Shown: positions 24,412 to 29,804 of the stretch, piece by piece
How the letters are laid out: each line of letters starts with the position of its first letter
Numbering within the stretch: position 1 is the first letter of the stretch
DNA from: a virus
Virus record (IMG/VR): IMGVR_UViG_3300041402_000493
Location: 1-34,903 of that record
Direction: 5' to 3' (one strand)
Length of the DNA: 34,903 nt
Notes under the pieces: model-generated
The model's database searches: none
The model's input: the letters and a program-made list of their open reading frames with translations, nothing else
Told to the model about the DNA's origin: nothing
Position numbers and translations under genes: made by a program

Positions 24412-24605
24412 TCCCCCTCTGGTTGGTAGATGTTTATTTTAAATTCAAACTTTCCAGACGATTCTTTTATGCCACCGGCCTCTTCCTCATCCCATAAATA
24501 CCCGGTCAATAGGTCGATAACCTTACCTCTGTTGCCTGAGCATTGGACGCACAAAATATCTATTGCATTTGAAATTATGGCGTATTCTGTTTTTTCTTTT
24601 TCCAT
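24408..24605 (-). CDS. hypothetical protein
   Basis: 65 residues: a helical N-terminus (TEYAIISNAIDILCVQC), then DLLTGYLWDEEEAGG and a C-terminal strand (KFEFKINIYQPEGE). GGAGGGG site ahead. Coupled to the downstream membrane protein by overlap. No family recognised. Confidence 0.55.
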   Translation of the reverse strand: MEKEKTEYAIISNAIDILCVQCSGNRGKVIDLLTGYLWDEEEAGGIKESSGKFEFKINIYQPEGE

Positions 24606-24606
24606 C

Positions 24607-24819
24607 TTACCCCTCCAATGTTTTATTGATCGATTTTTTTTGGGCTCCCTTCATCTCCTGGGCTGCTTTTTCCTTGGCTATTTTCCCAGTTATGAATTTA
24701 CATTTAAAATCACATCTCTTGCTTTTGCCAGGTTGCCCCAAGAAAAAAGCTTTCCCGTAACACTTGCCTGTGTCTTTACATTTTGCCGGGCAGGTGTTTG
24801 ATATTTGTTCTTTATTCAT
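24607..24819 (-). CDS. Cys-rich small protein
   Basis: 70 residues, starting at the ATG that overlaps the upstream TGA (TGATG). Contains CPAKC, GKCYGK and CDFKCKF, i.e. five Cys in a compact basic domain, likely metal binding, followed by a Lys/Ala-rich helical tail (IAKEKAAQEMKGAQKK). Possible nucleic-acid-binding role; no family recognised. One bp separates its stop from the next start. Confidence 0.6.
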   Translation of the reverse strand: MNKEQISNTCPAKCKDTGKCYGKAFFLGQPGKSKRCDFKCKFITGKIAKEKAAQEMKGAQKKSINKTLEG

Positions 24820-25373
24820 CACTCAATCCTCTTGATTGCATTGTTTGCAAGTTGTTTAAGCCCGTCTGTGGGTATCATTTTACCCCCGGGGGTTTCGGTT
24901 AATAACCCGGCGTTTTCATACTTCCCATAGGATTTATAAAGAACAATAAAATCTTTTTTCCACCATGTAATATCAGATTCGGTGATGGTCGAGGCCCACG
25001 AATTATAAGGCCAACGATCCGTCATTATGCTTTTGGTTATAGGATCAGAGAAATCAATAACCCCGTTCCTACCATCATATTTCAGCTTTTTAATCACAAT
25101 GGCAGCTTGCATCTCTGCCCGTTCCTCAATTCCTACCGCCTTCAAACCAAATGATTCAATGATCTTTACAAATTCCGGAATGGCAGGGATGGCAGGCCAA
25201 GTTGTTTCCCGGTATTTTGCAAGATGATGAGATGCTTTTGTAATATCCTCAATGGAAAATTCCTTAAGCATCTCGAACTTAACAGACAATTGCTCTTGTG
25301 ATATTTTAACACCTGCATCATTCGCAAACATCCACAAAAGTTTTGCAAATTCTTTTTTATCTTCATTCTCCAT
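24819..25373 (-). CDS. probable helicase loader, lambda P-like
   Basis: 184 residues. The N-terminal half matches the helical pattern of replication loader proteins that follow phage initiators (FAKLLWMFANDAG, LSVKFEMLKEFSIEDITKAS, HHLAKY, then TWPAIPAIPEFVKIIES). This 'W.E.L...ped...A...h.......P..iPe.' pattern is typical of phage loader/DnaD-associated proteins. The C-terminus is helical with aromatic residues (ITWWKKDFIVLYKSYG). It overlaps the initiator gene by 11 bp, reproducing the lambda O-P arrangement. Interaction with host DnaB is inference. Confidence 0.6.
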   Translation of the reverse strand: MENEDKKEFAKLLWMFANDAGVKISQEQLSVKFEMLKEFSIEDITKASHHLAKYRETTWPAIPAIPEFVKIIESFGLKAVGIEERAEMQAAIVIKKLKYDGRNGVIDFSDPITKSIMTDRWPYNSWASTITESDITWWKKDFIVLYKSYGKYENAGLLTETPGGKMIPTDGLKQLANNAIKRIE

Positions 25374-26109
25374 TTATCCACTCCTGACATGTTTTGGTAT
25401 TTTGTTCACCTATATTTTTAGGAGAACCGTTCATTTTCTTTGCATTTATCCGGTTGTCATCCTTGAACCAAACACCACGCATTTTCTGTTTCCAGTTTTT
25501 TACCTTGTTCCCCCGTGAGTCTACCCAATCGGCGCAGGCGTAAAATTCAAAAGCCTCAGCCCCTTTGTTTCCATCGTATTCATTTTCAAGGAAATAACTT
25601 ATAACTTGATCTTTCGTTGGTGGTTGAAATTTCTTCTTTGGTTTTTTTGGCTTGGGGGTAGGGGGTATATCTTTTTTCTCTCTGTTCTTTATGTGTTTAA
25701 TGTTCTTGTTTGTGGTCACTTGCTGGTCACTTGTTGGTCGGTTGCTGGTCACTTGTTGGTCACTTTGCTGGGCGTTCTCTTCTTTTTCGGCTTGATAAGT
25801 ACCCCAATTTATTATTGATATTATACTAAATTTGTTGGTCGTTTTGATGGTCAGATTTCCAAAGCTTTCTAATTTTTTTAAACAAGTTCTGACCTTTCGC
25901 TCTGAAAGCCCCGTCTCTATTGATGCTTTATTTCTACCAAAAACAAATTGACCGGGCTCTAATTCTACCATTGTCAACCCCACCAAAGACTTGTATTTTT
26001 TATGGCTTGCTTTCATAAGACAATAGCTCCAGAAATAGAATAGTTCAGGGTTCTTAAAAATAGGAGAATCCAAAGATTTACGCCATAACTTAACATAACC
26101 CCTTTCCAT
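25363..26109 (-). CDS. replication initiation protein, O-like
   Basis: 248 residues from the ATG at 26109 (MERGYVKLWRKSLDS). The N-terminal 100 residues form a winged-helix domain (IFKNPELFYFWSYCLMKASH, LEPGQFVFGRNKASIETGLS, RKVRTCLKKLESFG), as in phage initiators of the DnaD/O type. A low-complexity linker (QQSDQQVTSNRPTSDQQVTT) is encoded by the 11-bp iterons, then a Lys/Pro segment, then a C-terminal DnaB/loader-interaction-like domain (FEFYACADWVDSRGNKVKNW). The longer frame to 26223 would overlap the upstream gene. It should bind the iterons within its own gene and open the origin. Confidence 0.8.
   Translation of the reverse strand: MERGYVKLWRKSLDSPIFKNPELFYFWSYCLMKASHKKYKSLVGLTMVELEPGQFVFGRNKASIETGLSERKVRTCLKKLESFGNLTIKTTNKFSIISIINWGTYQAEKEENAQQSDQQVTSNRPTSDQQVTTNKNIKHIKNREKKDIPPTPKPKKPKKKFQPPTKDQVISYFLENEYDGNKGAEAFEFYACADWVDSRGNKVKNWKQKMRGVWFKDDNRINAKKMNGSPKNIGEQNTKTCQEWINGE
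25714..25769. repeat. 11-bp iterons: putative replication origin
   Basis: Five tandem copies of GGTCACTTGYT (plus-strand reading): 25714, 25725, 25736 (variant GGTCGGTTGCT), 25747 and 25758 (variant with one extra T). They lie inside the initiator gene, between the winged-helix and C-terminal domains, as lambda ori lies in gene O. The unit is 11 bp, about one helical turn, so all copies face the same side of DNA. Two more GGTC-containing half-copies lie at about 25833 and 25847 beside an AT-rich stretch (25802-25832). Confidence 0.8.
25802..25832. other. AT-rich candidate DNA-unwinding element
   Basis: Within the initiator gene, about 35 bp from the iteron array, the plus strand reads CCCAATTTATTATTGATATT then ATACTAAATTT, almost pure A/T over some 25 bp. 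Placement beside iterons is that expected of an origin melting region. It also encodes part of the winged-helix domain, so the AT bias could have coding reasons. Confidence 0.45.
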
Positions 26110-26113
26110 TATA

Positions 26114-26266
26114 TTAAGCTTTTGATAATTGTTTTTGTTTACGCTCTTTGTCCCAATAAGGCGTATGGCACTTGGGACAGACCACCGGTCTTTCAGGTGA
26201 TCGCCTGTGCCATTCATGCCCACACCTTAAACATTCATCTTTATTCCATCTGTCTTCTGGCATCAT
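26114..26266 (-). CDS. zinc-ribbon protein
   Basis: 50 residues from the ATG at 26266, which follows a near-perfect AAAGGAGGATAT. Contains CLRCGHEW and CPKCHTPYW, a classical four-Cys ribbon, with a basic tail (DKERKQKQLSKA). First gene of the minus-strand replication operon, 4 bp before the initiator ATG. Could be a regulator or a DNA-binding accessory factor; the sequence alone does not decide. Confidence 0.7.
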   Translation of the reverse strand: MMPEDRWNKDECLRCGHEWHRRSPERPVVCPKCHTPYWDKERKQKQLSKA

Positions 26267-26302
26267 ATCCTCCTTTAAAGTTAAACATGGTAATGAAATA
26301 GC

Positions 26303-26308
26303 ATTATA
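26303..26308 (-). promoter_or_regulatory. candidate -10 box for the replication operon
   Basis: Minus-strand TATAAT lies 37 bp ahead of the zinc-ribbon start, in the intergenic region shared with the divergent tRNA promoter. The matching -35 (ATAAAA at 17 bp) is poor; a TTGACT lies too close (9 bp). Activation by a regulator or another sigma factor would be required, so the call is tentative. Confidence 0.35.
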
Positions 26309-26332
26309 TTTTACCGTAGTCAAGTTTTATTC

Positions 26333-26361
26333 TTGACAAGACAAACAATCAAATGTATGAT
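26333..26361 (+). promoter_or_regulatory. sigma70 promoter for tRNA array and structured RNA
   Basis: TTGACA at 26333-26338, a 17-bp spacer and TATGAT at 26356-26361 give a near-consensus housekeeping promoter. Transcription would start near 26368, about 15 bp before the first tRNA, and no terminator-like hairpin with U-run is seen until 27715. It therefore probably makes one precursor with six tRNAs and the downstream RNA, transcribed against the direction of the flanking operons. Confidence 0.8.
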
Positions 26362-26382
26362 AGCTTAGTTTTTTGAAAATAT

Positions 26383-26456
26383 AGGGGGTCGATTAGGGTG
26401 ACAAGTACGCTTTGGAAGCGTGCGACAGGCTGGTTCGATCCCAGCACCCCCTACCA
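26383..26456 (+). tRNA. tRNA-Pro (UGG)
   Basis: Acceptor AGGGGGT pairs with ACCCCCT; anticodon arm TACGC-TTTGGAA-GCGTG gives anticodon UGG; T-arm GCTGG-TTCGATC-CCAGC; encoded A-CCA end. The D-arm is weak (ATTAGGGTGACAAGT), as sometimes in phage tRNAs. Confidence 0.85.
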
Positions 26457-26462
26457 AAATAA

Positions 26463-26537
26463 AGCGGTATAGAGTACTGGTAACTCAGAGGTCTCATAAG
26501 CCTCGCCATGGCGGTTCGAATCCGCCTACCGCAACCA
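26463..26537 (+). tRNA. tRNA with CAU anticodon (Met or Ile2)
   Basis: D-arm GAGT-ACTGGTA-ACTC, anticodon arm GAGGT-CTCATAA-GCCTC with anticodon CAU, T-arm GGCGG-TTCGAAT-CCGCC and encoded A-CCA are all clear. Acceptor is 6 bp (GCGGTA/TACCGC) with an unpaired A1-A72, reminiscent of the initiator 1-72 mismatch. However, the three G-C pairs of initiator anticodon stems are absent, so it is more likely elongator Met, or Ile if the C is lysidine-modified. Confidence 0.8.
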
Positions 26538-26541
26538 AAGT

Positions 26542-26618
26542 GGCTCTGTGACCCAACTGGCAGAGGTGCCCGGCTTAGAACCGGGTTGTTGAAAGTTCGA
26601 CTCTTTCCGGAGCTACCA
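26542..26618 (+). tRNA. tRNA with UAG anticodon (Leu by codon), short variable loop
   Basis: Acceptor GGCTCTG/CGGAGCT (two G-U pairs), anticodon arm CCCGG-CTTAGAA-CCGGG with anticodon UAG reading CUA, variable loop only TTGTT, T-arm GAAAG-TTCGACT-CTTTC and encoded A-CCA. Bacterial leucine tRNAs normally have a long variable arm; this one is class I in shape, so its charging identity is open. Confidence 0.8.
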
Positions 26619-26627
26619 AAATATGAT

Positions 26628-26704
26628 GTGAGAGCGTTGCTGATTGGTAGAAGCATGCCCGGCTGTGAACCGGGCCATAGGGTTCAATTCCCTCTCTCAC
26701 CCCA
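26628..26704 (+). tRNA. tRNA-His (GUG)
   Basis: Acceptor GTGAGAG/CTCTCAC, anticodon arm CCCGG-CTGTGAA-CCGGG (GUG), T-arm around AGGG-TTCAATT-CCCT, C73 and encoded CCA. The base before the acceptor is T, so the G-1 typical of histidine tRNA is not encoded in the usual register. Position 8 is C and the D-stem is short, i.e. the tRNA is degenerate. Confidence 0.75.
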
Positions 26705-26706
26705 AA

Positions 26707-26795
26707 GCCTGTTTAACCCGTACTCGGAAGCGGTCCAGACTGTAAATCTGGTGTTCTTAGGAACTCGGTTGGTTCAAGTCCAACAGCAGGCACCA
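26707..26795 (+). tRNA. tRNA-Tyr (GUA)
   Basis: Class II tRNA of 89 nt. Acceptor GCCTGTT/AGCAGGC, anticodon arm CCAGA-CTGTAAA-TCTGG with anticodon GUA, long variable arm (TGTTCTTAGGAACTC region) as expected for bacterial Tyr, T-arm around GTTGG-TTCAAGT-CCAAC and encoded A-CCA. It starts only 2 bp after the His tRNA. Confidence 0.9.
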
Positions 26796-26811
26796 AACGA
26801 TCTTTTACAAT

Positions 26812-26887
26812 AGGTCCCAATGTTCCAAGGCTGGCGAATGAGACTCCAAATCTTATTGGCGGGGTTCGATTCCCCGGGGGCTTGCCA
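26812..26887 (+). tRNA. tRNA-Trp (CCA)
   Basis: Acceptor AGGTCCC/GGGGCTT (with G-U pairs), anticodon arm TGAGA-CTCCAAA-TCTTA giving anticodon CCA, T-arm CGGGG-TTCGATT-CCCCG, discriminator G and encoded CCA. D-arm is weak. It is the last recognisable tRNA before the structured region. Confidence 0.85.
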
Positions 26888-27376
26888 AATTTACTTAAAT
26901 TTAAAGCCAGCACAGGCAGGAGGTAACAGAGTGTGAAAACAAACTTTACCGGGTCCGTGAGAGATCGGCAGAACAAAATGATCTTTGAAAACTTATATTT
27001 TTAAGAAGGAGCACCGGCAAGAAAAAAACAAGCACAGCGGTTTGTTATTCAGATAGCCGGGACTGAACCGCAACGGAGGTGCTTGAGCTCCTTTTTAAGA
27101 ATATAAGAATTTGTACTTGTAGTTTAAAGAAAACACCTGGGAAGGAACGCTTGGGAGAATGCTGGTGTAGACTCCAGCCGGGACGCCAAATTTACCAAGC
27201 CCACAGGAACAAGAATCCTTTTAGTTCGACCCTGTGGCAGTATACGGCCTACATACTGAATGTCTGGCCCATGAAAGCTCGGTACAATATGCCGGGAAAT
27301 GAAAGCGCAGCCCTCGCCAATCCCTCATGGCGCCGAGTTGGTTGGCTTGCGGTTGCTTTAAATGTTCTTTTAAAAT

Positions 27377-27529
27377 ATGTGTGGTAGCTCAGCTGGTTAG
27401 AGCACTGGGGAATAGAAAGTCCCCGGGCATTTTCACTTCGGTGGAGAGACGGTATAAAAACCCGAGCGCAGGTTCAACTCCTGGAGACTGACTATGCCAC
27501 CGATTTGAAGCCCCGACAACCACCCACAT
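27377..27529 (+). other. tRNA-like domain embedded in the structured RNA
   Basis: U8-A9 followed by a perfect D-arm GCTC-AGCTGGTTA-GAGC (27387-27403), then an extended 7-bp 'anticodon' stem CTGGGGA/TCCCCGG with an 8-nt loop ATAGAAAG (27412-27419), a large variable insert with a UUCG-capped hairpin (27430-27447), and a T-arm-like GCAGG-TTCAACT-CCTGG (27468-27484). ATGTG-TGG (27377-27384) pairs with CCA-CC-CACAT (27520-27529) to close the domain. No acceptor with CCA end, so it is not a normal decoding tRNA. Confidence 0.6.
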
Positions 27530-27714
27530 AATACGAACTAAAAACATCCTGTGCATTGGGCCACATGTAGCACTTAAATGTGTAAAAAAGGAACCTTGGT
27601 TGACTCAGCCCACAGGCAAACTACCAATAACGGATAAATAAGTATTAACCATAAACAAAAGGGGAATCTATGTGAAGGTATTCTAAAAAATGTTGATTGG
27701 TTTCTGCAAAAGTT

Positions 27715-27750
27715 AAAAGGCCCTTAGACGATTCTGAGGGCCTTTTTGTT
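27715..27750. terminator. intrinsic terminator, bidirectional
   Basis: AAAAGGCCCT and AGGGCCTTTT form a 10-bp stem around a 12-nt loop, followed by TTTTTGTTTT on the plus strand, ending the tRNA/structured-RNA transcript. In the opposite direction the stem is followed by TTTTAACTTTT, so it can also end the minus-strand operon whose last gene stops at 27751. Confidence 0.85.
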
Positions 27751-27945
27751 TTAGTCTTCATCCGCTTCTTCATACTGCCTAAATTCTACATCTCTCCACT
27801 CACAAAGCCCCAGATAGTGGCCACAATTACCGCATTTTATCGGCCCGTTGCCAGTTTCCCAGATCCAAAAAATCTTACCAGGGTTTTTTGGTTTGCAATT
27901 CGGGCAGGGGCAGTATTGTTTTTTTTTGCATTTTGGGCAGATCAT
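27751..27945 (-). CDS. zinc-ribbon protein
   Basis: 64 residues with four Cys pairs or clusters: CPKC (3-6), CPCPNC, CGNC and a final C in GLCEW, enough for two zinc sites, plus an acidic C-terminus (RQYEEADED). Its ATG overlaps the upstream stop as ATGA. It is the last gene of the minus-strand early operon, directly at the terminator. Function unknown. Confidence 0.65.
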   Translation of the reverse strand: MICPKCKKKQYCPCPNCKPKNPGKIFWIWETGNGPIKCGNCGHYLGLCEWRDVEFRQYEEADED

Positions 27946-28661
27946 ACAGCATACCCCCGAATCTCAGGGTCAATCCCTTTTATGATTGGAATATATGTTT
28001 TGCACCCGTCACAGTTTAAAGAGTTCATGATTTTACAAGCCATCACACCAGAGCAATAGTCGCCTCGTTTATCAATTGACCACCCGGAGTAATCGGATAT
28101 ATTTTTAGGAGAACTGTGTTTTTTACACTTGTTCATTGGCGTTAATTTTTCTCCAACTTCACCGCAACCGCAATCATAAAGCTTGAATTTTACCAGGAAA
28201 CCAGATTTTTCTTTAGTGGGATTTTCGCAGACCTGGCAGCAGGAAACCATAAACCCGTCTATCAACTTCAATGTTGCCTCCCGGGTTGTATGGTGGGAAA
28301 CATGGCCGCACTTGTAGAAATTATATATCCCTGGTTTTAATAACAACCCTGCCGCAATTATTTTTTTCTTTGCGTGAGTTGTTGATATAACCGATTTTAC
28401 AGCAAGGTAGCGTCTATTCTTCATCTCTGCATGTCGTGTTTTGGCACAAGCTGGGCATCTGTCCGGGGCTTTGCCGTATGTGTCGAAAATGAAATCTTTC
28501 TCGCAATCTGGGCAATTCCTTTTTCTCTTTGTTACGAGCCCTTTATGCTCTTTGCACATTTTACCCTTTCTGCTTCCGTCAAAGGAGGCTCTTTTTATTT
28601 GGTCTTTCGTTAGTTCGCATTGGCCGCCTGGGCAGGCAGTCAAATATATTATTTCTGACAT
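27942..28661 (-). CDS. multi-zinc-finger hypothetical protein
   Basis: 239 residues with about twenty Cys. Clusters in order: CPGGQC, a CKEH, CPDCEKDF, CPACAKTRH, a C-H-C-C set in FYKCGHVSHH and SCCQVCENP, CGCGEVG, CKKH, and CDGCKTY near the C-terminus. Basic segments between clusters (TKRKRNCPDC; HAKKK) suggest nucleic-acid binding. I recognise no complete family; the central CPDCEKDF/CPAC part resembles ribbons of HNH-associated phage proteins. It overlaps the HNH gene by 13 bp. Confidence 0.65.
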   Translation of the reverse strand: MSEIIYLTACPGGQCELTKDQIKRASFDGSRKGKMCKEHKGLVTKRKRNCPDCEKDFIFDTYGKAPDRCPACAKTRHAEMKNRRYLAVKSVISTTHAKKKIIAAGLLLKPGIYNFYKCGHVSHHTTREATLKLIDGFMVSCCQVCENPTKEKSGFLVKFKLYDCGCGEVGEKLTPMNKCKKHSSPKNISDYSGWSIDKRGDYCSGVMACKIMNSLNCDGCKTYIPIIKGIDPEIRGYAV

Positions 28662-28909
28662 TTTAAAAACTCCCCGTTATGAGATTTACCGTGGCACATT
28701 TTGCACCCGGTCCGTAAATTGTTTAAATCATCCCCTCCCCCGGCCCCCACAGATACGATATGGCAGGGTGATAGGTATTCAAAAAGGAACTGAAGGCCAC
28801 ACCAGAAGCAGATAAACCCATCCCTGGTGAATGTTTCGAGTACCCGGGCTTTCCATGCTTTGGAATTTCGGGGTAATCTTTCTCTTTTTGGCTTCGGATC
28901 TGCTGGCAT
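28649..28909 (-). CDS. HNH endonuclease-type protein
   Basis: 86 residues. FTRDGFICFWCGLQF supplies the first Cys pair (CFWC), PCHIVSVGAGGGDDLNNL the catalytic His and Asn, and CKMCHGKSH the second Cys pair and final His, i.e. a complete small HNH with structural zinc. Single-domain HNH proteins of this size occur in packaging and recombination regions and as NinG-like nucleases. N-terminus is basic (KPKRERLPRNSKAWKAR). AAGGAAAAG site ahead. Confidence 0.8.
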   Translation of the reverse strand: MPADPKPKRERLPRNSKAWKARVLETFTRDGFICFWCGLQFLFEYLSPCHIVSVGAGGGDDLNNLRTGCKMCHGKSHNGEFLKCQK

Positions 28910-28936
28910 CTTTTCCTTATACCGCTTTGTAAGTAG

Positions 28937-29770
28937 CTATTTTAATTTAAACGGTAGTTCTTTGCACTGGAATCCTGCGGCACCTTTATGTCCACCACCG
29001 CCCCTTGCTTTGCAAATTATACTTGCATCAATATGCTTTTGATCTGAATAAATAGAAACCGTCCACTGACCTTTCCTCCATACGAAAGTAAGCATCCCAT
29101 CATGCTTCTCAGGATCATAAACAGATTCAAAAAGTTGTGAATTCGTCATTCCCCGGTTGACAGCCACCACATGCAACCCATCAATTTCAGTCTCGAAAGA
29201 AAAAGATTTAACATATGATTTATCATCCATTTGTTTTTTTCTAAGAAGAACCTTGCCAACATGCAACGACTCTTTCAAAAGGTCTTCATCTTCACCAAAA
29301 AGGCTTTCCCATAAATCAGTATTCGTGGGCAATGTATCGTGCATCCTTAACCCATTTTGAAGTTCAAGTGTACCTGGTTGAAGATCCCAAACGTCATAAC
29401 GCCCAAGCAATCTTACAGCCTCACTTTTACTGAGAGGGAATAAGAACTCCCAACACAGTTCACAAGCCCCTTTACCTATCTCAAGGGATTGTCCACCCGT
29501 TGATATAAACCCCCTACTATGGGCTTCCTCTATTGCTGATTTATGATGATCAATCCAAACGAGATCAGCAATAGAATTTAATTTCTCCATGTCTTCAAAC
29601 GGTTGAAGGCTGAAATCAACCATATATACTATTTCGTTTTCTTGGATTGTATCCCATGGGAACTCATCTCCGTAGTTGATTCCGATTAGTTCACAATCTG
29701 GATAGGCACGGTTTACAATTGCGCCAGAACAATGGCCGTCAAGGTCTGCTGAATGGTAAAAACATTTCAT
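28937..29770 (-). CDS. DHH-family phosphoesterase
   Basis: 277 residues with the DHH/DHHA1 build: HSADLDGHCSG (metal-binding DxD-type motif I, residues 6-16), VDFSL (motif II), IDHHKS (DHH motif III), RYDVWD (motif IV region) and a C-terminal GGGGHKGAAGF (DHHA1 substrate loop). Family members hydrolyse nanoRNA, pAp or cyclic dinucleotides (NrnA, GdpP type) or ssDNA (RecJ). With no extra domains, NrnA-like oligonucleotide or cyclic-nucleotide turnover is most plausible. AGGAGAT site in a duplicated 20-bp leader. Confidence 0.85.
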   Translation of the reverse strand: MKCFYHSADLDGHCSGAIVNRAYPDCELIGINYGDEFPWDTIQENEIVYMVDFSLQPFEDMEKLNSIADLVWIDHHKSAIEEAHSRGFISTGGQSLEIGKGACELCWEFLFPLSKSEAVRLLGRYDVWDLQPGTLELQNGLRMHDTLPTNTDLWESLFGEDEDLLKESLHVGKVLLRKKQMDDKSYVKSFSFETEIDGLHVVAVNRGMTNSQLFESVYDPEKHDGMLTFVWRKGQWTVSIYSDQKHIDASIICKARGGGGHKGAAGFQCKELPFKLK

Positions 29771-29776
29771 GTTTAA

Positions 29777-29796
29777 ATCTCCTATTACATTTTAGT
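29777..29796 (-). repeat. duplicated 20-bp leader, copy 1
   Basis: Minus-strand ACTAAAATGTAATAGGAGAT, containing the ribosome site of the DHH gene and an ATG-TAA start-stop just before it. An identical copy lies at 30028-30047 ahead of the zinc-ribbon gene. Confidence 0.8.
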
Positions 29797-29804
29797 TATA
29801 CTGT

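Larger units (their letters stand above)
26891..27750 (+). ncRNA. large structured non-coding RNA, GOLLD/ROOL-like candidate
   Basis: About 860 nt without a credible gene, downstream of the tRNAs and ending in an intrinsic terminator. Visible pairings: ATTTAAAGC (26899-26907) with GCTTTAAAT (27355-27363); a 21-bp helix 26992-27012 with 27087-27107 (two G-U, no mismatch); inside it CCGGC (27014-27018) with GCCGG (27056-27060) in a hairpin loop, a pseudoknot; GCTGG/CCAGC 27161-27178; GCCCACAGG (27200 region) with CCTGTGGC near 27231-27238; CAGTAT/ATACTG 27238-27258; CTCGG/CCGAG across 27279-27337; a tRNA-like domain 27377-27529; and CCTGT..GGGC (27548-27561) with GCCCACAGG (27608-27616) enclosing a CACAT/ATGTG hairpin. 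Size, phage location and tRNA linkage fit the GOLLD and ROOL ornate RNA classes; membership is a hypothesis. Confidence 0.65.

Noticed and set aside
25714-25769. CRISPR-like or VNTR reading of the short tandem repeats
   Set aside because: Units are 11 bp and contiguous with no spacers; location in an initiator gene fits iterons.
26508-26813. 101-codon plus-strand frame and its minus-strand counterparts (26393-26656, 26713-26976)
   Set aside because: These frames run through the tRNA genes; their apparent proteins are translations of tRNA sequence.
27079-27387. 102-codon plus-strand frame within the structured RNA
   Set aside because: It crosses several RNA helices, has no ribosome site and no protein-like pattern.
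27377-27529. Functional tRNA, tmRNA or tRNA with group I intron
   Set aside because: No matching acceptor with CCA, an 8-nt loop in an extended stem, and no tag reading frame or intron core elements recognised.
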